The notes under the pieces were generated by a model. That model was not told where the DNA came from. It made no database searches and worked only from the letters and a program-made list of their open reading frames with translations. The translations under genes and the position numbers were made by a program. From Cunninghamia lanceolata (lineage: Eukaryota > Streptophyta > Pinopsida > Cupressales > Cupressaceae), in NCBI GenBank assembly GCA_027924645.1, contig BSBN01000860.1:5766001-5830000 (forward strand): a DNA stretch of 64,000 nt, given 5' to 3'. Shown here piece by piece: positions 1 to 10,568 of this stretch (position 1 is its first letter; each line of letters begins with the position of its first letter).

Positions 1-238
1 CGACCTCCAACCTCCAACAAATGTAAAAAACACAAGGAAACACTTAGAATTTTTGACTTAGTCATTTTTGGGCCTTTGTTTTCTTGTATTTTTCAAAAGG
101 CAGACATACGAAAACCTATGGAAGATACCTTAGATCGGTTATAAACAATAGATTTGACACTGAAGGCATGAAGTGGGTTTTTCACTAGATTTGGGGCAAA
201 AAGGTGCAAATTAGGAACTAGTTTTTTTAGGTGTCAAC
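1..238. other. Lead-in to the first gag fragment, no readable gene
   Basis: This stretch precedes the first readable gag residues. In the gag frame a TAG at 212-214 sits nine codons before the ATG at 239, so the N-terminal part of gag that chromoviruses normally carry is missing or out of frame. No primer-binding site or LTR end is visible, so the 5' LTR of the element must lie left of the window or has been lost. Confidence 0.5.
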
Positions 239-733
239 ATGTCGAAGGATGAGGCCATTACATATGCCACTCTTCATTTAGATGGTAGTGCCAATGAGTG
301 GTGGCACCATGGGATGGTCACCTTGGGCCATGATCAGATTACTTCTTACGCAGAGTTTACTGAGAGGTTGATGGATAGATCTGACAAAAGGGATCCTAAG
401 TTGCAGTTTAAGGAGTTGGCTCATTTGAAACAATGGGGTTCAATGGATACTTACATTTCTGAATTCCAAAAGTTATTTGTGATGGTGACCGATATTTCTA
501 AAAGGAGGTTGACTGTTCTATTTATCGATGGTCTATCCGATCCCTTGAGAGGTTTGATTAAGGCCCTTAATCCACCTTCTTTACAAGATGCTCTAAAGAA
601 AGCGAGAGATATGGAGTCTTCTACTTCGAGGAACAAATTTCAAACCAAAGGTTTCTTTCATAAGAAAGACAAGGATGTAAGAAACCATTTCAGAGAGATT
701 CCAATCCACCTAAGAAGGGACCCTCAAGATTAA
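239..733 (+). pseudogene. gag capsid fragment (Retrotrans_gag-like), chromovirus
   Basis: About 164 residues match the Ty3 capsid-type domain: the ATLHLDGSANEWW block, then helices with QFKELAHLKQWGSMDTYISEF and FIDGLSDPLRGLI. These are the signature stretches of plant gypsy gag, whose product packages the element's RNA in virus-like particles in the cytoplasm. The N-terminal third is missing. The frame stops at 731-733, where gag would normally run on into basic sequence and a zinc knuckle. The next frame begins at once in the same phase, so the stop is a simple nonsense mutation. Confidence 0.85.
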
Positions 734-1486
734 ATAGTGATCAACTCAATGAATTCAGACGAAAGAAATTTCGGTTTCATTGCAGGGAGCCTTGGGATCC
801 ATTGCACAAGTGCGCTGCCCAAGCCAAGGCTAAACAGAGAGTACTTTTCAGTGGAAGAATCAGCAGACGAAGATGTAGATCAGCATGTCGATTCAGGGGA
901 TTCAGAGAGGGAGAACACTTCAGATGAGTTCGAGGAGCAAGAAGATGAGAGACCCATAGCCCAACTCTCTAGCATCCAGAAAGAGGGTTCATTCAGAATT
1001 CAGGGAGTTCTCATGGGACAAAGAGTAGTTACTCTTCTTGACACAAGAGCCACTCATAACTTCATTGATGAGGGGCAAATTGCTAAAAGGGGACTCAAGA
1101 CAGAAGAGTTCGAAAGATTCAAGGTGAGAGTAGCAGATGGTTTTGTTATCACCTGTAAGAGGAGGATTCCTAGCATCACTATCCAGTTGAGTGATTATGA
1201 GTTTCAGGTTGATTATGATGTTCTGAGCATCGGGGAGATGGATGTGGTTCTTGGCATGAGATGGCTTCATGCTATCAGAGAATTTTACCTCAACTTGCAT
1301 ACCATGGAGATGAAGTTTGAGGTTGATGGGAGGAAGCATGTGCTTAGAGGAATGTCAGATGGTGGTTTACGTGTTGTGTCTCTTAGGAGGATGGAGAGAC
1401 TTCTTAGCCATGATCAGGTAGAGTGGGCAACAAAGTGCTTGATTAGCCCACAGTTACCGAACAACAGAAGCAGAGTTACCACCTAG
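727..1486 (+). pseudogene. gag zinc knuckle and retropepsin-like protease region
   Basis: The nucleocapsid knuckle is readable only in another phase at about 757-830, as RFHCREPWDPLHKC; its first cysteine has become Arg. The reading then shifts back to an acidic spacer (EESADEDVDQHVDSGD) and an aspartic protease domain (VTLLDTRATHNFID, then GEMDVVLGMRWL). Retropepsins need D-T/S-G. Here the Gly is Arg (DTR), so activity is unlikely even without the frameshifts. This domain would have cut Gag-Pol. The segment is contiguous with the gag piece upstream and the RT downstream. Confidence 0.85.
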
Positions 1487-2390
1487 ATATCCAAGCTTTG
1501 TTGTCCAAGCACAACAAAGTGTTTAGCAGCATTCCACCTGGGAGGCCTCCTGAGAGGGGCATTGAGCATATGATAGAGTTGGAGGAGGGGGCCAAACCGG
1601 ACATTATTACTCCCTACAGGCATCCGAAGACGTTGAAGGATGAGATCGATAAGGCTATCAAAGAGCTTCTCGAGATGGGGCACATCAGGCCAAGTACGAG
1701 CCCTTTTGCTTCTACGGTAGTGTTGGTGAGGAAAAAGATGGGACGTTGAGGATGTATATTGACTACATGGCCCTGAACAAGAAGATGATAAAGAACAGAT
1801 ACCCCATCCCACGTATTGTTGAGCTCATAGATGAGCTACATGGTGCTTGCTACTTCTCAAAGATAGATCTAAGATCAGGTTACCACCAGATTCGAGTTAG
1901 GGAAGAAGATGTGGAGAAAACAACATTTCAATGCCATTATGGACACTTCGAGTTTCTGGTTATGCCCTTTGGCTTAACCAATGCCCCAACTACATTTCAG
2001 TCTTGTATGAACAGGGTGTTTCGAGATCAGTTGAGGAAATTTGTCCTCATCTTCTTTGATGACATATTGATTTTTAGCAAGACTTGGGAAGAACAACTAC
2101 GACATATTGATGAGGTGTTGAGCATTTTGGAGAGAGAAGCACTATACGCCAAAGAGTCTAAGTGTGATTTTGGCATGACCAAGCTCTTGTATTCTGGTCA
2201 CATTATCAACTCTTAGGGTGTTAGAGTGGATCCCGCAAAGATTAAAGCGATCATTGATTGGCCTCCACCCAAGAATCTCTCACAGCTCAAGGGATTCTTT
2301 GTTCTTTGCAGATTCTACAGGAGGTTTGTCAAGGGGTTTTCACAGGTAATTGCCCCACTTACAGACTTGACAAAGAAGGGGGCATTTGTT
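1487..2390 (+). pseudogene. Ty3/gypsy reverse transcriptase, 5' part up to the nested insertion
   Basis: The stretch begins with the connection region (NKVFSSIPPGRPPERGIEH) and continues into RT finger and palm motifs: YFSKIDLRSGYHQIR carries the first catalytic Asp, MPFGLTNAPTTFQ follows, and LIFFDDILIFS carries the Asp-Asp pair. A frameshift lies near 1740 and an in-frame stop at 2214-2216. The frame is cut at 2390, inside the sequence KGAFV, by insertion of the minus-strand element. It resumes at 9320 after a 5-bp duplication. The enzyme would copy element RNA to DNA. Confidence 0.9.
2386..2390. repeat. Target-site duplication TTGTT, left copy
   Basis: TTGTT directly precedes the left LTR (2391) and recurs at 9315-9319 directly after the right LTR. 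Removing the insertion and one copy restores an uninterrupted pol codon order across the junction, which fixes the element borders to the base. Confidence 0.93.
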
Positions 2391-4132
2391 TGTAATGTGC
2401 CGTACCTGTTTGTATTTTTTAAAATCTCTTGTGTGATATTTTATTATTATTTTTGTGTGATCTTTCAAATAGATAGAAGATGCAGAAGGGGGTTTTATGT
2501 TTTCCTGCAGATGTGTTGCCGGAGCATACAATATAGAGCATATATAGAAAACTTAGAAAAATTACAATGAATTTGCTTAAACGAACAATGACCCAGATAG
2601 CAAAATAGCCAATAATGAATTACTAACACATACCCATGTTCAGATTTGCAACTTCATATTTCAGCTGTTGCCGGACCAGCAAATGGGCATAGCCAGAAAT
2701 CACTCCAAACTCCAAAGAATACAAAGATGAACATACAAATTGATATCAGCAAGAGAAGAGGCCCTAAATGCCTCACACAATGCAAAATAAACACTACCCA
2801 CAATGAGAAATAAGCTCCACACTTCCCCACGTCAAGCCTGGTGCTGTACGACCATAGCTGGAAAGGTATAACAGCAAATAGAAATGTCACAAGCCACTGA
2901 AAAATCTCTGTGAAGTGCTGTAGGCTGCTAACAAGGAGGGACAATCAAATTTGGAAGAGATATATGCAAAGAAACAACCTTAAAATGCCCTCAAACATGG
3001 TACGGTTGGGCTGGGTAGTACGGCCAACTAGCTGCAAATGAAATACAGTCCCAAATATGTGTATTTCTGCCTCAGACCTCCAATGAACTGATTTCCAATC
3101 TGCTATGAAAAACTCAACTGAAAATACAAGAGAAATCCTCAATACTATATCAACTCTTCGTCACACAAACTCCATTGAAGCACATATGTGAACACTAAAT
3201 GTATCCACCATAGAAGGCACCGTTGGATGATCTTTCACACCTGTGGGATACCGCTACTCAGGGAGGTTTTCATCTCCAAGAGCCTCTAGTTTGAATCCTC
3301 AAACCCTAGAGCCAAAGCTCCAAAACCCTAGCAAGGGGAATCTCAAAAAGAGAAGAAAATAACAATCCAAGCATATCCAAATGAGAGCACTTTTCCTTTT
3401 TATACTTTTCCAACTAGGAGACTCCAAAATCCTCTTGCATATGGGATAAAACATGAGAGGGAAAATATATTTTGAAATATTATAATTCTCTTTAATTCTT
3501 TTCTCAACATCACCCTTAAAGTCCCCTCTTTTAAAACAACATTAAGTTGTTGAGCCTAGGCACCAAGGTCCAATATTAAATAATAATGTTTAATTTATGG
3601 ACTTTAAAACGGAGGCCAAGATGACGTCGGAAACCAATGATCTATAGCTCGTTGGAAAGGTCTTGACAAGACGAATCCAACTCCACTCTCAAAATCTCGT
3701 TCCGGTGCCAAACCCAAACTTACTAAAAATAGTAACAGCCATAAACAAACTGAGCCAACTCAGAGGGTGCCAACTGGATCCACAAACCATTTGATAACTC
3801 CGAGCTCAATGCAATGTCTACAAGAGCCAACAGCCGACTGCCAAGTCGCCCAAACAACGCCAAACTGTCGCTTACTAAAAATAGCAGTGAGCACCGGGGA
3901 CCAAAGAGAACAAACCCAGAAAAACCCAGAAAGATTAATGACATGCAAGCACTTACTATAAATAGTAAGTACGGACAAGTTGTCCAAAATCCCTCCGGAA
4001 AGTGTCAACCATCTCCACTGGATCCCCCGAACACCCTGGTGACATCAAAATATTCCTCTGATTATGTTGTCACCAACCGAGAAAGCTCGCTCTGACTAAT
4101 CTGCAAGAGAATCTGAAAATGGGGACATTACA
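2391..4132 (-). repeat. Left LTR (3' LTR) of the nested element
   Basis: Starts TGTAATGTGCCGTACC and ends GGGGACATTACA, the same length as the right LTR at 7573-9314 and differing at scattered bases. On the coding (minus) strand this is the 3' LTR. It carries three palindromic boxes at about 3719-3735, 3871-3884 and 3952-3969 of the form CTTACTA-AT core-TAGTAAG. Short frames in it recur in the other LTR simply because LTRs are copies; they are not genes. Confidence 0.92.
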
Positions 4133-4150
4133 GTCCGCCCTTCCCAAAGA
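4133..4150 (-). promoter_or_regulatory. Polypurine tract of the nested element
   Basis: Read on the minus strand, the sequence next to the LTR is TCTTTGGGAAGGGCGGAC, directly abutting TGTAATGT. A purine-rich run before the 3' LTR primes plus-strand synthesis in LTR elements. It sets the orientation of the element as minus. Confidence 0.85.
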
Positions 4151-5463
4151 TTGCTTGTCCTCAAGCAATCTACACCTGCATGCCAAAGCTGAACACCAGG
4201 ATCCCAAATCAATCTGAAAAATGTCCCACAGCATCTCCACTACATCCACCGAGTAGAGGTAAAACCATGCTCAGCATCAATGTAAATAGCTACCCCAATA
4301 TAGAACAATTTGCTAGTCATAGGAAACCCTGGGTCCCAAAGCCAATGTGGAAGTCTGTCATACACATCCCCTATTGACTTCCACTGTGCTACTCTGATAT
4401 AATCTTCACCATGCAAAGAGTGGTGAAGCAACACAACGGAATCCAACTGAACCGTCAGGCCAATCCTATTACCACCCGGATCCCAACACATCAGAACCTC
4501 ACATCCAACAATCATGAAGGGTTAAGTAAATCTCAGAGTGTCTAAACCACAACATCCCCTATCGTCCTCTGCAAAACTCCTATGGATGTACTGACTATCC
4601 AACATAGGTGCTGGAAGATATGAAACTGCCTCTCTCAAATCGAGGGAATGATAAAACTCTCTTCCATCACCGCTGTAAAAACTAAACATACCATCACGCC
4701 TACTGATACTGCAACCTCTCAGAAGCCATGTCTCAAATGGAAGTTTTCGAGACCAAGAAACTGTATACTCTGTCTGATACATGTCACCATGATGGTAATC
4801 TGATCTCTGACTCTACAAATAATCCTCTAACTGTATCTGAGTTAGCCACCCAAAATCTTTAGTTCCATCTCCTGTAGATGGCAACCCTTCATCCCACAAT
4901 GGATGGTATAAATCTTGAGCCAATCCACACTTACGCATCATCAAGTCATCTGTGTGAGGACTAAAGGAGAAATGATGAGCACTCCCCACTATGCAGTCAA
5001 GATAAAATGCTCCCACTTCTGTCAATGGCTGATCATCAAAGTCATGGGGAACACCCTCCTCATCACTCTCATCACTCGAATCAGAAGATGGCTCATGTCT
5101 CTGATCCTGAATGGCTAATTGGGTAGATAACTTGCAAGTCCTCTCGGCATACCCAATAGCAAAGTCCCGATCTAACAACAACTGGAGGTACTCTGATTTA
5201 ATCCACTCCATGGCATGTTGGATAGTTCGCAAATCAGATGTAGATGTGCCCACTACTACCCCTATCTACCTCTCCTCCAATTGTGCCGTCCAAAAGAGAT
5301 CCTCCACAAACTTGTGGATACTATCAATACGAGTTAAGGTTTGAACAACATTAACCTCAGAAACCTTCAATTGATCTCTCCAACCCTGAGGTCTAGGAAG
5401 TTGTCGATCACTATCAGCTACATAGGATGCAATCTCCGATTTGCTTCCAAGAGAGGGAAACAA
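4140..5463 (-). pseudogene. Unrecognised cargo frame, 3' half, of the nested element
   Basis: Adjoining minus-strand pieces (5463-5266, 5253-4813, 4782-4522, 4515-4240) read as protein-like sequence broken by stops and shifts. Visible features are a helical stretch with YLQLLLDRD, an acidic patch SSDSSDESDEEG, and later WLLRGCSISRRDGMFSFYSG and YDRLPHWLWDPGFP. The YLQLL-DRD motif also occurs in the frame just upstream (5512-6621), suggesting one long gene with an internal repeat. I recognise no domain; it is not RT, RNase H or integrase. It may be an element-specific protein or captured host sequence. Confidence 0.45.
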
Positions 5464-5511
5464 ATCAACATGAGAACCAATAACACCACTGGGTGATGCC
5501 CTGCATATCTT

Positions 5512-6621
5512 CTATGAAAATGATGAAGTAGCGTTGTAATCTGTCACACAATTCTCTGGAAAATTCACTACTACACCACAAGAGCCATCAACAACTTGCT
5601 CTGCATCACCTGTCATGGAACTAACCTCAGGAGAACCTAGTGCATCATGTGGTTCTCTGCAACTCTCAACCAATGCACTCATCCTATCTATGTCACCTGC
5701 ACCAGTACATGAAATGTATGTAACCACATCCTCCACATGCTCATTACCACTATCCGTGGATGTATGCTCATCACTACATGCTGCCATAGATCTTTGAATT
5801 GTTTCTATAGGTGATGAAGACTGTGTCAAGCTCAACTCCACGGTAAGCTCATCAATCTGTAACTTTGACTCTTGAAGAGTTGTTTGAGCACTCTTCAAAG
5901 AGTCCGGGGCGACCTCAACCTCATAGGTGAGCTCATCAACCTCCTCTTCCTTTCCCCTTAGAGCATCATGATAAATACCGTCAAGCCTGAGAAGATGATC
6001 TCTATCTGATAACAGCTGTAGGTAATTATTCTTCATTATCCCAACTACATCTCTAAGTGCCCGAAACTCAGCAAGGGAAAGTCCTCTATCATCGTGTTCA
6101 TCCATCTCAGGAGTACTCCAACCATAGGTTGCCAACATCTGTCTAGCAACATCAAAATGTTCCAAAACTGTAGCAATCATATTATCATTAACCTTCAATT
6201 GCCCAACTAAATGATGATACCCCTGTGACGAATCATCTCCACACAAATCTTCCGACTTGTAATCTGCACTATGGAAAGCGACTGAATCATCATCACTCAC
6301 CGATTGGTAAGCATCCTCATGTGTGCTATCAACTTCGCACACATCCTCATCAATTCTACTGTTATGAATCTCCTGGGATGGCTCCACTAACATACTAGAG
6401 GCTGTTGAATCGCCAATATCAATGCACACCTCCCCTATCAAAATGGATGCATGCACATCCGTCGAATAATCCTCGGAATCATCCCTATTAGGTAGCTCTT
6501 CAATTCTACTCCCATCTTCCCAAATCTGATATACCAAATCAAACTCATTGTGGCATGAATTCACAACACCTATTGCATCACTATCACCCGAAACTGGAGT
6601 GTCTGTATTGGATGACTCCAC
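5512..6621 (-). CDS. Long acidic reading frame of unknown function in the nested element
   Basis: A 369-residue open frame, rich in Asp, Glu and Ser, has predicted helical or coiled-coil stretches around residues 150-260, including NYLQLLSDRDHLLRL and a heptad-like region VDELTYEVEVAPDSLK. No enzyme motif, signal peptide or membrane segment is seen. It follows the gag remnant (7421-6661) on the same strand after a short gap and precedes further degraded frames, so it probably belonged to one long gag-derived or cargo gene. The length of the open frame is notable in an otherwise decayed element. Function unknown. Confidence 0.5.
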   Translation of the reverse strand: MESSNTDTPVSGDSDAIGVVNSCHNEFDLVYQIWEDGSRIEELPNRDDSEDYSTDVHASILIGEVCIDIGDSTASSMLVEPSQEIHNSRIDEDVCEVDSTHEDAYQSVSDDDSVAFHSADYKSEDLCGDDSSQGYHHLVGQLKVNDNMIATVLEHFDVARQMLATYGWSTPEMDEHDDRGLSLAEFRALRDVVGIMKNNYLQLLSDRDHLLRLDGIYHDALRGKEEEVDELTYEVEVAPDSLKSAQTTLQESKLQIDELTVELSLTQSSSPIETIQRSMAACSDEHTSTDSGNEHVEDVVTYISCTGAGDIDRMSALVESCREPHDALGSPEVSSMTGDAEQVVDGSCGVVVNFPENCVTDYNATSSFS

Positions 6622-6660
6622 ACAACCAACATCATCATGTGTAATAGTAGTATCTTCATG

Positions 6661-7421
6661 CTAATGCAAACCGATCAAACTGCTGTCACAAAATTCAGAT
6701 CTGTTATGGCTTGTATCCTCATGGTTTTCCTCGTGTTTGACACTCATATTTTGCGTGCCAACATTAGAAGTATCTTTTACAACTCTTTCCTCTGATGCCA
6801 TAACATTTAAACCACTACTACACTCAGGAGAATGACTGCTGTCATAAAAATCAGAACTGTTATCAGGGCTGATAACAACCTCTTGAGTGTTGAAAGTAAC
6901 CTCATTTGCCAAACCAACATCAATTTGTGAGTCCCTTTTATCAGTGCATTGGTGGTTAGGCTCCCGAAATTTTTTGCAAGAGAAGCATAGGCCTTGTCTT
7001 CTCACGTGATTCTTGCTCACTTTCCTCTGCAACTCTTGGTTCTGAGGTCTACCTCCCCTGCGGGGTCTAGTTTTTATCCTGATGTGAGAGTACTCGGCAA
7101 ATGTCAACTCGGCTCTGAACTCTTCACTGGATGCTCTCCAATCCCTCAGAATCTCCTCCTGAAACTCTGCCTCTGGGGGATTTGTTCAGGAACTTGGTTC
7201 CTGGGAGCAAATGTAGAGATACCAGGTCTGTCACCCGCTATAAACTGTGAAGCCCTCCTATGAGTAACTAAGGCCTCATCCTCATCATCATGCAACTGTC
7301 GAAGGACCTGTGTTATCTTCGCGTGTTATTCTCTCAATTCCTGTCGAGATGCCCTCATCTCTCGGGTGAGTGCATTCAAGAGCTCACGCGAGCTGGGTTC
7401 ATCACCTTTCCTGTCACCCAT
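6661..7421 (-). pseudogene. gag remnant with zinc knuckle, nested element
   Basis: An ATG at 7421 starts MGDRKGDEPSS and an N-terminal helical region. This is broken by stops (one near 7330) and a shift before the readable piece from 7107. That piece has a basic linker (KTRPRRGGRPQNQELQRK) and the knuckle CFSCKKFREPNHQC, in the C-X2-C-X7-H-X-C spacing common in plant Ty3 gag, then an acidic tail. It sits just downstream of the primer-binding site, where gag belongs. It is the only recognisable retroelement gene in this element. Confidence 0.7.
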
Positions 7422-7559
7422 TTCTTCTATCACTACTATATCTGTACCTGTAATAGGATCAACCTGGAAAACCCGTATGTGTATTCATGCGAGTGCTGAT
7501 CACTCACATGCAAAGCTAAGCTATATGTCTGTTCAACCTCACAGGATGGCAAGATCATA

Positions 7560-7571
7560 GCTCTGATACCA
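7560..7571 (-). promoter_or_regulatory. Primer-binding site (initiator tRNA-Met type), nested element
   Basis: On the minus strand the bases are TGGTATCAGAGC, one base inside the right LTR. This is the standard plant LTR-element site that pairs with the 3' end of initiator methionine tRNA to start minus-strand DNA synthesis. It proves the right LTR is the 5' LTR. Confidence 0.95.
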
Positions 7572-7572
7572 C

Positions 7573-9314
7573 TGTAATGTGTCATACCTGTTTGTATTTT
7601 TTAAAATCTCGTGTGATATTTTATTATTATTTTTGTGTGATCTTTCAAATAGATAGAAGATGCAGAAGGGGGGTTTATATTTTCCTGCAGATGTGTTGCC
7701 GGAGCATACAATATAGAGCATATATAGAAAACCCAGAAAAAGTACAATGAATTTGCTTAAACGAACAATGACCCAGATAGCAAAATAGTCAATAATGAAT
7801 TATTAACACATACCCATGTTCAGATTTGCAACTTCATATTTCAGCTGTTGCCAGACCAGCGAATGGGCATAGCCGGAAATCACTCCAAACTCCAAAGAAT
7901 ACAACGATGAACATACAAATTGATATCAACAAGAGAAGAGGCCCTAAATGCCTCACACAATGCAAAATAAACACTACCCACAATGAGAAATAAGCTCCAC
8001 ACTTCCCCACGTCAAGCCTGGTGGTGTACGACCATAGCTGGAAAGGTATAACAGCAAATAGAAATGTCACAAGCCACTGAAAAATCTCTATGAAGTGTTG
8101 TAGGCTGCTAACAAGGAGGGACAATCAGATTTGGAAGAGATATATGCAAAGAAACAACCTTAAAATGCCCTCAAACATGGTACGGTTGGGCTGGGTAGTA
8201 CGGCCAACTAGCTGCAAATGAAATACAATCCCAAATATGTGTATTTCTGCCTCAGACCTCCAATGAACTGATTTCCAATCTACTATGAAAAACTCAACTG
8301 AAAATACAAGAGAAATCCTCAATACTATATCAACTCTTCGTCACACAAACTCCATTGAAGCACATATGTGAACACTGAATGTATCCACCATAGAAGGCAC
8401 CGTTGGATGATCTTTCACACGTGTGGGATACCGCTACTCAGGGAGGTTTTTGTCTCCAAGAGCCTCTGGTTTGAATCCTCAAACCCTAGAGCCAAAGCTC
8501 CAAAACCCTAGCAAGGGGAATCTCAAAAAGAGAAGAAAATAATAATCCAAGCATATCCAAATGAGAGCACTTTTCCTACTTTTATACTTTTCCAACTGGG
8601 AGACTCCAAAATCCTCTTGCATATGGGATAAAACATGAGAGGGAAAATACATTTTAAAATATTATAATTCTCTTTAATTCTTTTCTCAACATCACCCTTA
8701 AAGTCCCCTCTTTTAAAACAACATTAAGTTGTTGAGCCTAGACACTAAGGTCCAATATTAAATAATAATGTTTAATTTACGGACTTTAAAACGGAGGCCA
8801 AGATGATGTCGGAAACCAATGATCTATAGCTCGTTGGAAAGGTCTTGACAAGACAAATCCAACTCCACTCTCAAAATCCCGTTCCGGTGCCAAACCCAAA
8901 CTTACTAAAAATAGTAATGGCCATAAGCAAACTGAGCCAACTCAGAGGGTGCCAACTGGATCCACAAACCATTTGATAACTCCGAGCTCAATGCAATGTC
9001 TACAAGAGCCAACAACCGACTGCCAAGTCGCCCAAACAACGCCAAACTGTCGCTTACTAAAAATAGCAGTGAGCACCGGGGACCAAAGAGAACAAACCCA
9101 GAAAAACCCAGAAAGATTAATGACATGCAAGCACTTACTATAAATAGTAAGTACGGACAAGTTGTCCGAAATCCCTTCGGAAAGTGTCAACCATCTCCAC
9201 TGGATCACCCGAACACCCTGGTGACATCGAAATATTCCTCTGATTATGTTGTCACCAACCCAGAAAGCCCACTCTGACTGATCTGCAAGAGAATCCGAAA
9301 ATGGGGACATTACA
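7573..9314 (-). repeat. Right LTR (5' LTR) of the nested element
   Basis: Partner of 2391-4132, with the same 1742-bp length and TG...CA ends. It is followed by the TTGTT duplication at 9315-9319 and then by the rest of the host element's pol. Differences from the left LTR are scattered substitutions of the order of a few percent by eye, so the insertion is fairly recent. It repeats the palindromic CTTACTA...TAGTAAG boxes (about 8901, 9053 and 9134). Confidence 0.92.
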
Positions 9315-9319
9315 TTGTT

Positions 9320-9760
9320 TGGTCTAGTGATACACAACAATGTTTTGATCGATTCAAACAGTTAATGAGCACTTGCCCAGTGTTGGCTATTCCTGACTTC
9401 TCTAAGCCATTTGAGCTAGATTGTGATTCTTCTAGAGAGGGAATAGGTGCAATGTTGATGCATGATAAGCATCCCATAGCGTTTGAGAGTAGAAAATTGC
9501 GTTTGAGAGAGGTTACAACATTTATGATAAGGAAATGTTGGCTATTATGCATGCATTAGCCAAAATTCAGACCTTACTTAGTGGGAGGCAAGTTTATTGT
9601 TAAGATGGATCACAACAGCCTCAAACATTTCCTGAGTCAGAAAGATATAAATGACAGGCAGCAGAAATGAGTAAGTTATAGGCTTACAACTTGGACATAG
9701 TTTATGTCAAGGGAAAAAAGAATGATGTTGTTGATGCTTTGTCCAGGAAACCACATTTAT
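9320..9760 (+). pseudogene. RT thumb / RNase H of the outer chromovirus, after the nested insertion
   Basis: The pol sequence resumes with the RNase H-type block: TCPVLAIPDFSKPFELDCD supplies the first catalytic Asp of the gypsy RNase H, then REGIGAMLMHDKHPIAFESR. A frameshift near 9500 puts the next part in another phase (about 9500-9680), after which DIVYVKGKKNDVVDALSRK marks the end of RNase H. The enzyme would degrade RNA in the RNA-DNA hybrid. It is the continuation of 1487-2390. Confidence 0.88.
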
Positions 9761-10565
9761 GCTCCCTAGTAGAGATCACAGCTGATTGGAAAGAGTTGAT
9801 TTCAGCTGAGTATGCTAAGGATCGGTGGGCCACAGGTGTTATTAAGGGTAGCATTCGTGATGACAGGTACACAGTTGTAAATGATCCCATCATTTACAAG
9901 AATAGATTATTCTTGGTACTTGATTTTGAGATTAAAAAGAAGATTTTGATAGCATTCCATGATGTTCCAATGGCTGGTCACCCGGGTTACTTCAAAACTT
10001 ATAGGCAGATCCAAGGAAGACTTACATGGAAAGGGCTCAAAATTGAAGTTCTTATGTATGTTTGTGAGTGTCCTACGTGCCAACAAAACAAGTATGAGCA
10101 TTCTTATCCATTTGGTCTTTTACAGCCCCTTCCTATTCCGAATCAAAAGTGGGAACGCATCTTCATGGATTTTATCACAAGGCTGCCCAAGGTTCATAGG
10201 AAGGACTATATTTATGTTGTGGTTGATAGGTTGACAAAATTTGCTCACTTCTTTGCTATTTCAGCCACATACACGCAACATAGATTGCTGATTTGTTTTT
10301 CAAAGAGGTATTCAGGCTTCATGAGTTGCCTAGAAGCATAGTAAGTGACAAGGATAGCAAGTTCCTAAGTCACTTTTGGCAGGAGCTCTTCAAGTTGAGT
10401 GGGACTGAACTCACTCCTAGCACCAGTTATCACCCACAGACTGATGGGCAAACAGAAATTGTGAACAAGTGGCTGGAAGGATACCTCAGGATCTACATTG
10501 CAGGGCAACAGAAGGCATGGGTTAAGTGGCTCCACCTTGGTGAGTATTGCTACAATACCACTTAA
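9761..10565 (+). pseudogene. Ty3/gypsy integrase, zinc-binding and catalytic domains
   Basis: The His2-Cys2 zinc-binding part is intact in sequence (HDVPMAGHPGYFKTYRQ ... VCECPTCQQNK). The catalytic triad follows: Asp in RIFMDFITRLP, Asp in SIVSDKDSKFLSHFW and Glu in TDGQTEIVNKWLEGYL. A frameshift near 10285 separates the first Asp from the second, and an in-frame TAA at 10563-10565 ends the frame. Integrase inserts the element DNA into chromatin. It continues directly into the C-terminal part after the stop. Confidence 0.9.
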
Positions 10566-10568
10566 CAT

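Larger units (their letters stand above)
2391..9314 (-). mobile_element. Non-autonomous Ty3-like LTR retrotransposon, nested (6924 bp)
   Basis: Two 1742-bp LTRs in direct orientation, TG...CA ends, a 5-bp TSD, a tRNA-iMet-type primer site inside the right LTR and a purine tract inside the left LTR show an intact minus-strand LTR element. The 3.4-kb interior has a gag remnant with one knuckle and then a long acidic frame and a further unknown frame. No reverse transcriptase, RNase H or integrase is visible, so it must have been mobilised by another element (LARD or TR-GAG type). LTR ends resemble those of the host element it entered (TGTAATGT...GGGGACATTACA), suggesting a related helper (inference). 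Confidence 0.92.

Noticed and set aside
2654..2944. Minus-strand hydrophobic frame (also at 7834-8124) as a gene pair
   Set aside because: Both are the same position in the two LTRs of one element; copy identity explains the conservation.
3760..4008. Overlapping frames on both strands in the LTRs (also 8942-9340)
   Set aside because: Same reason: LTR copies, no coding signature.
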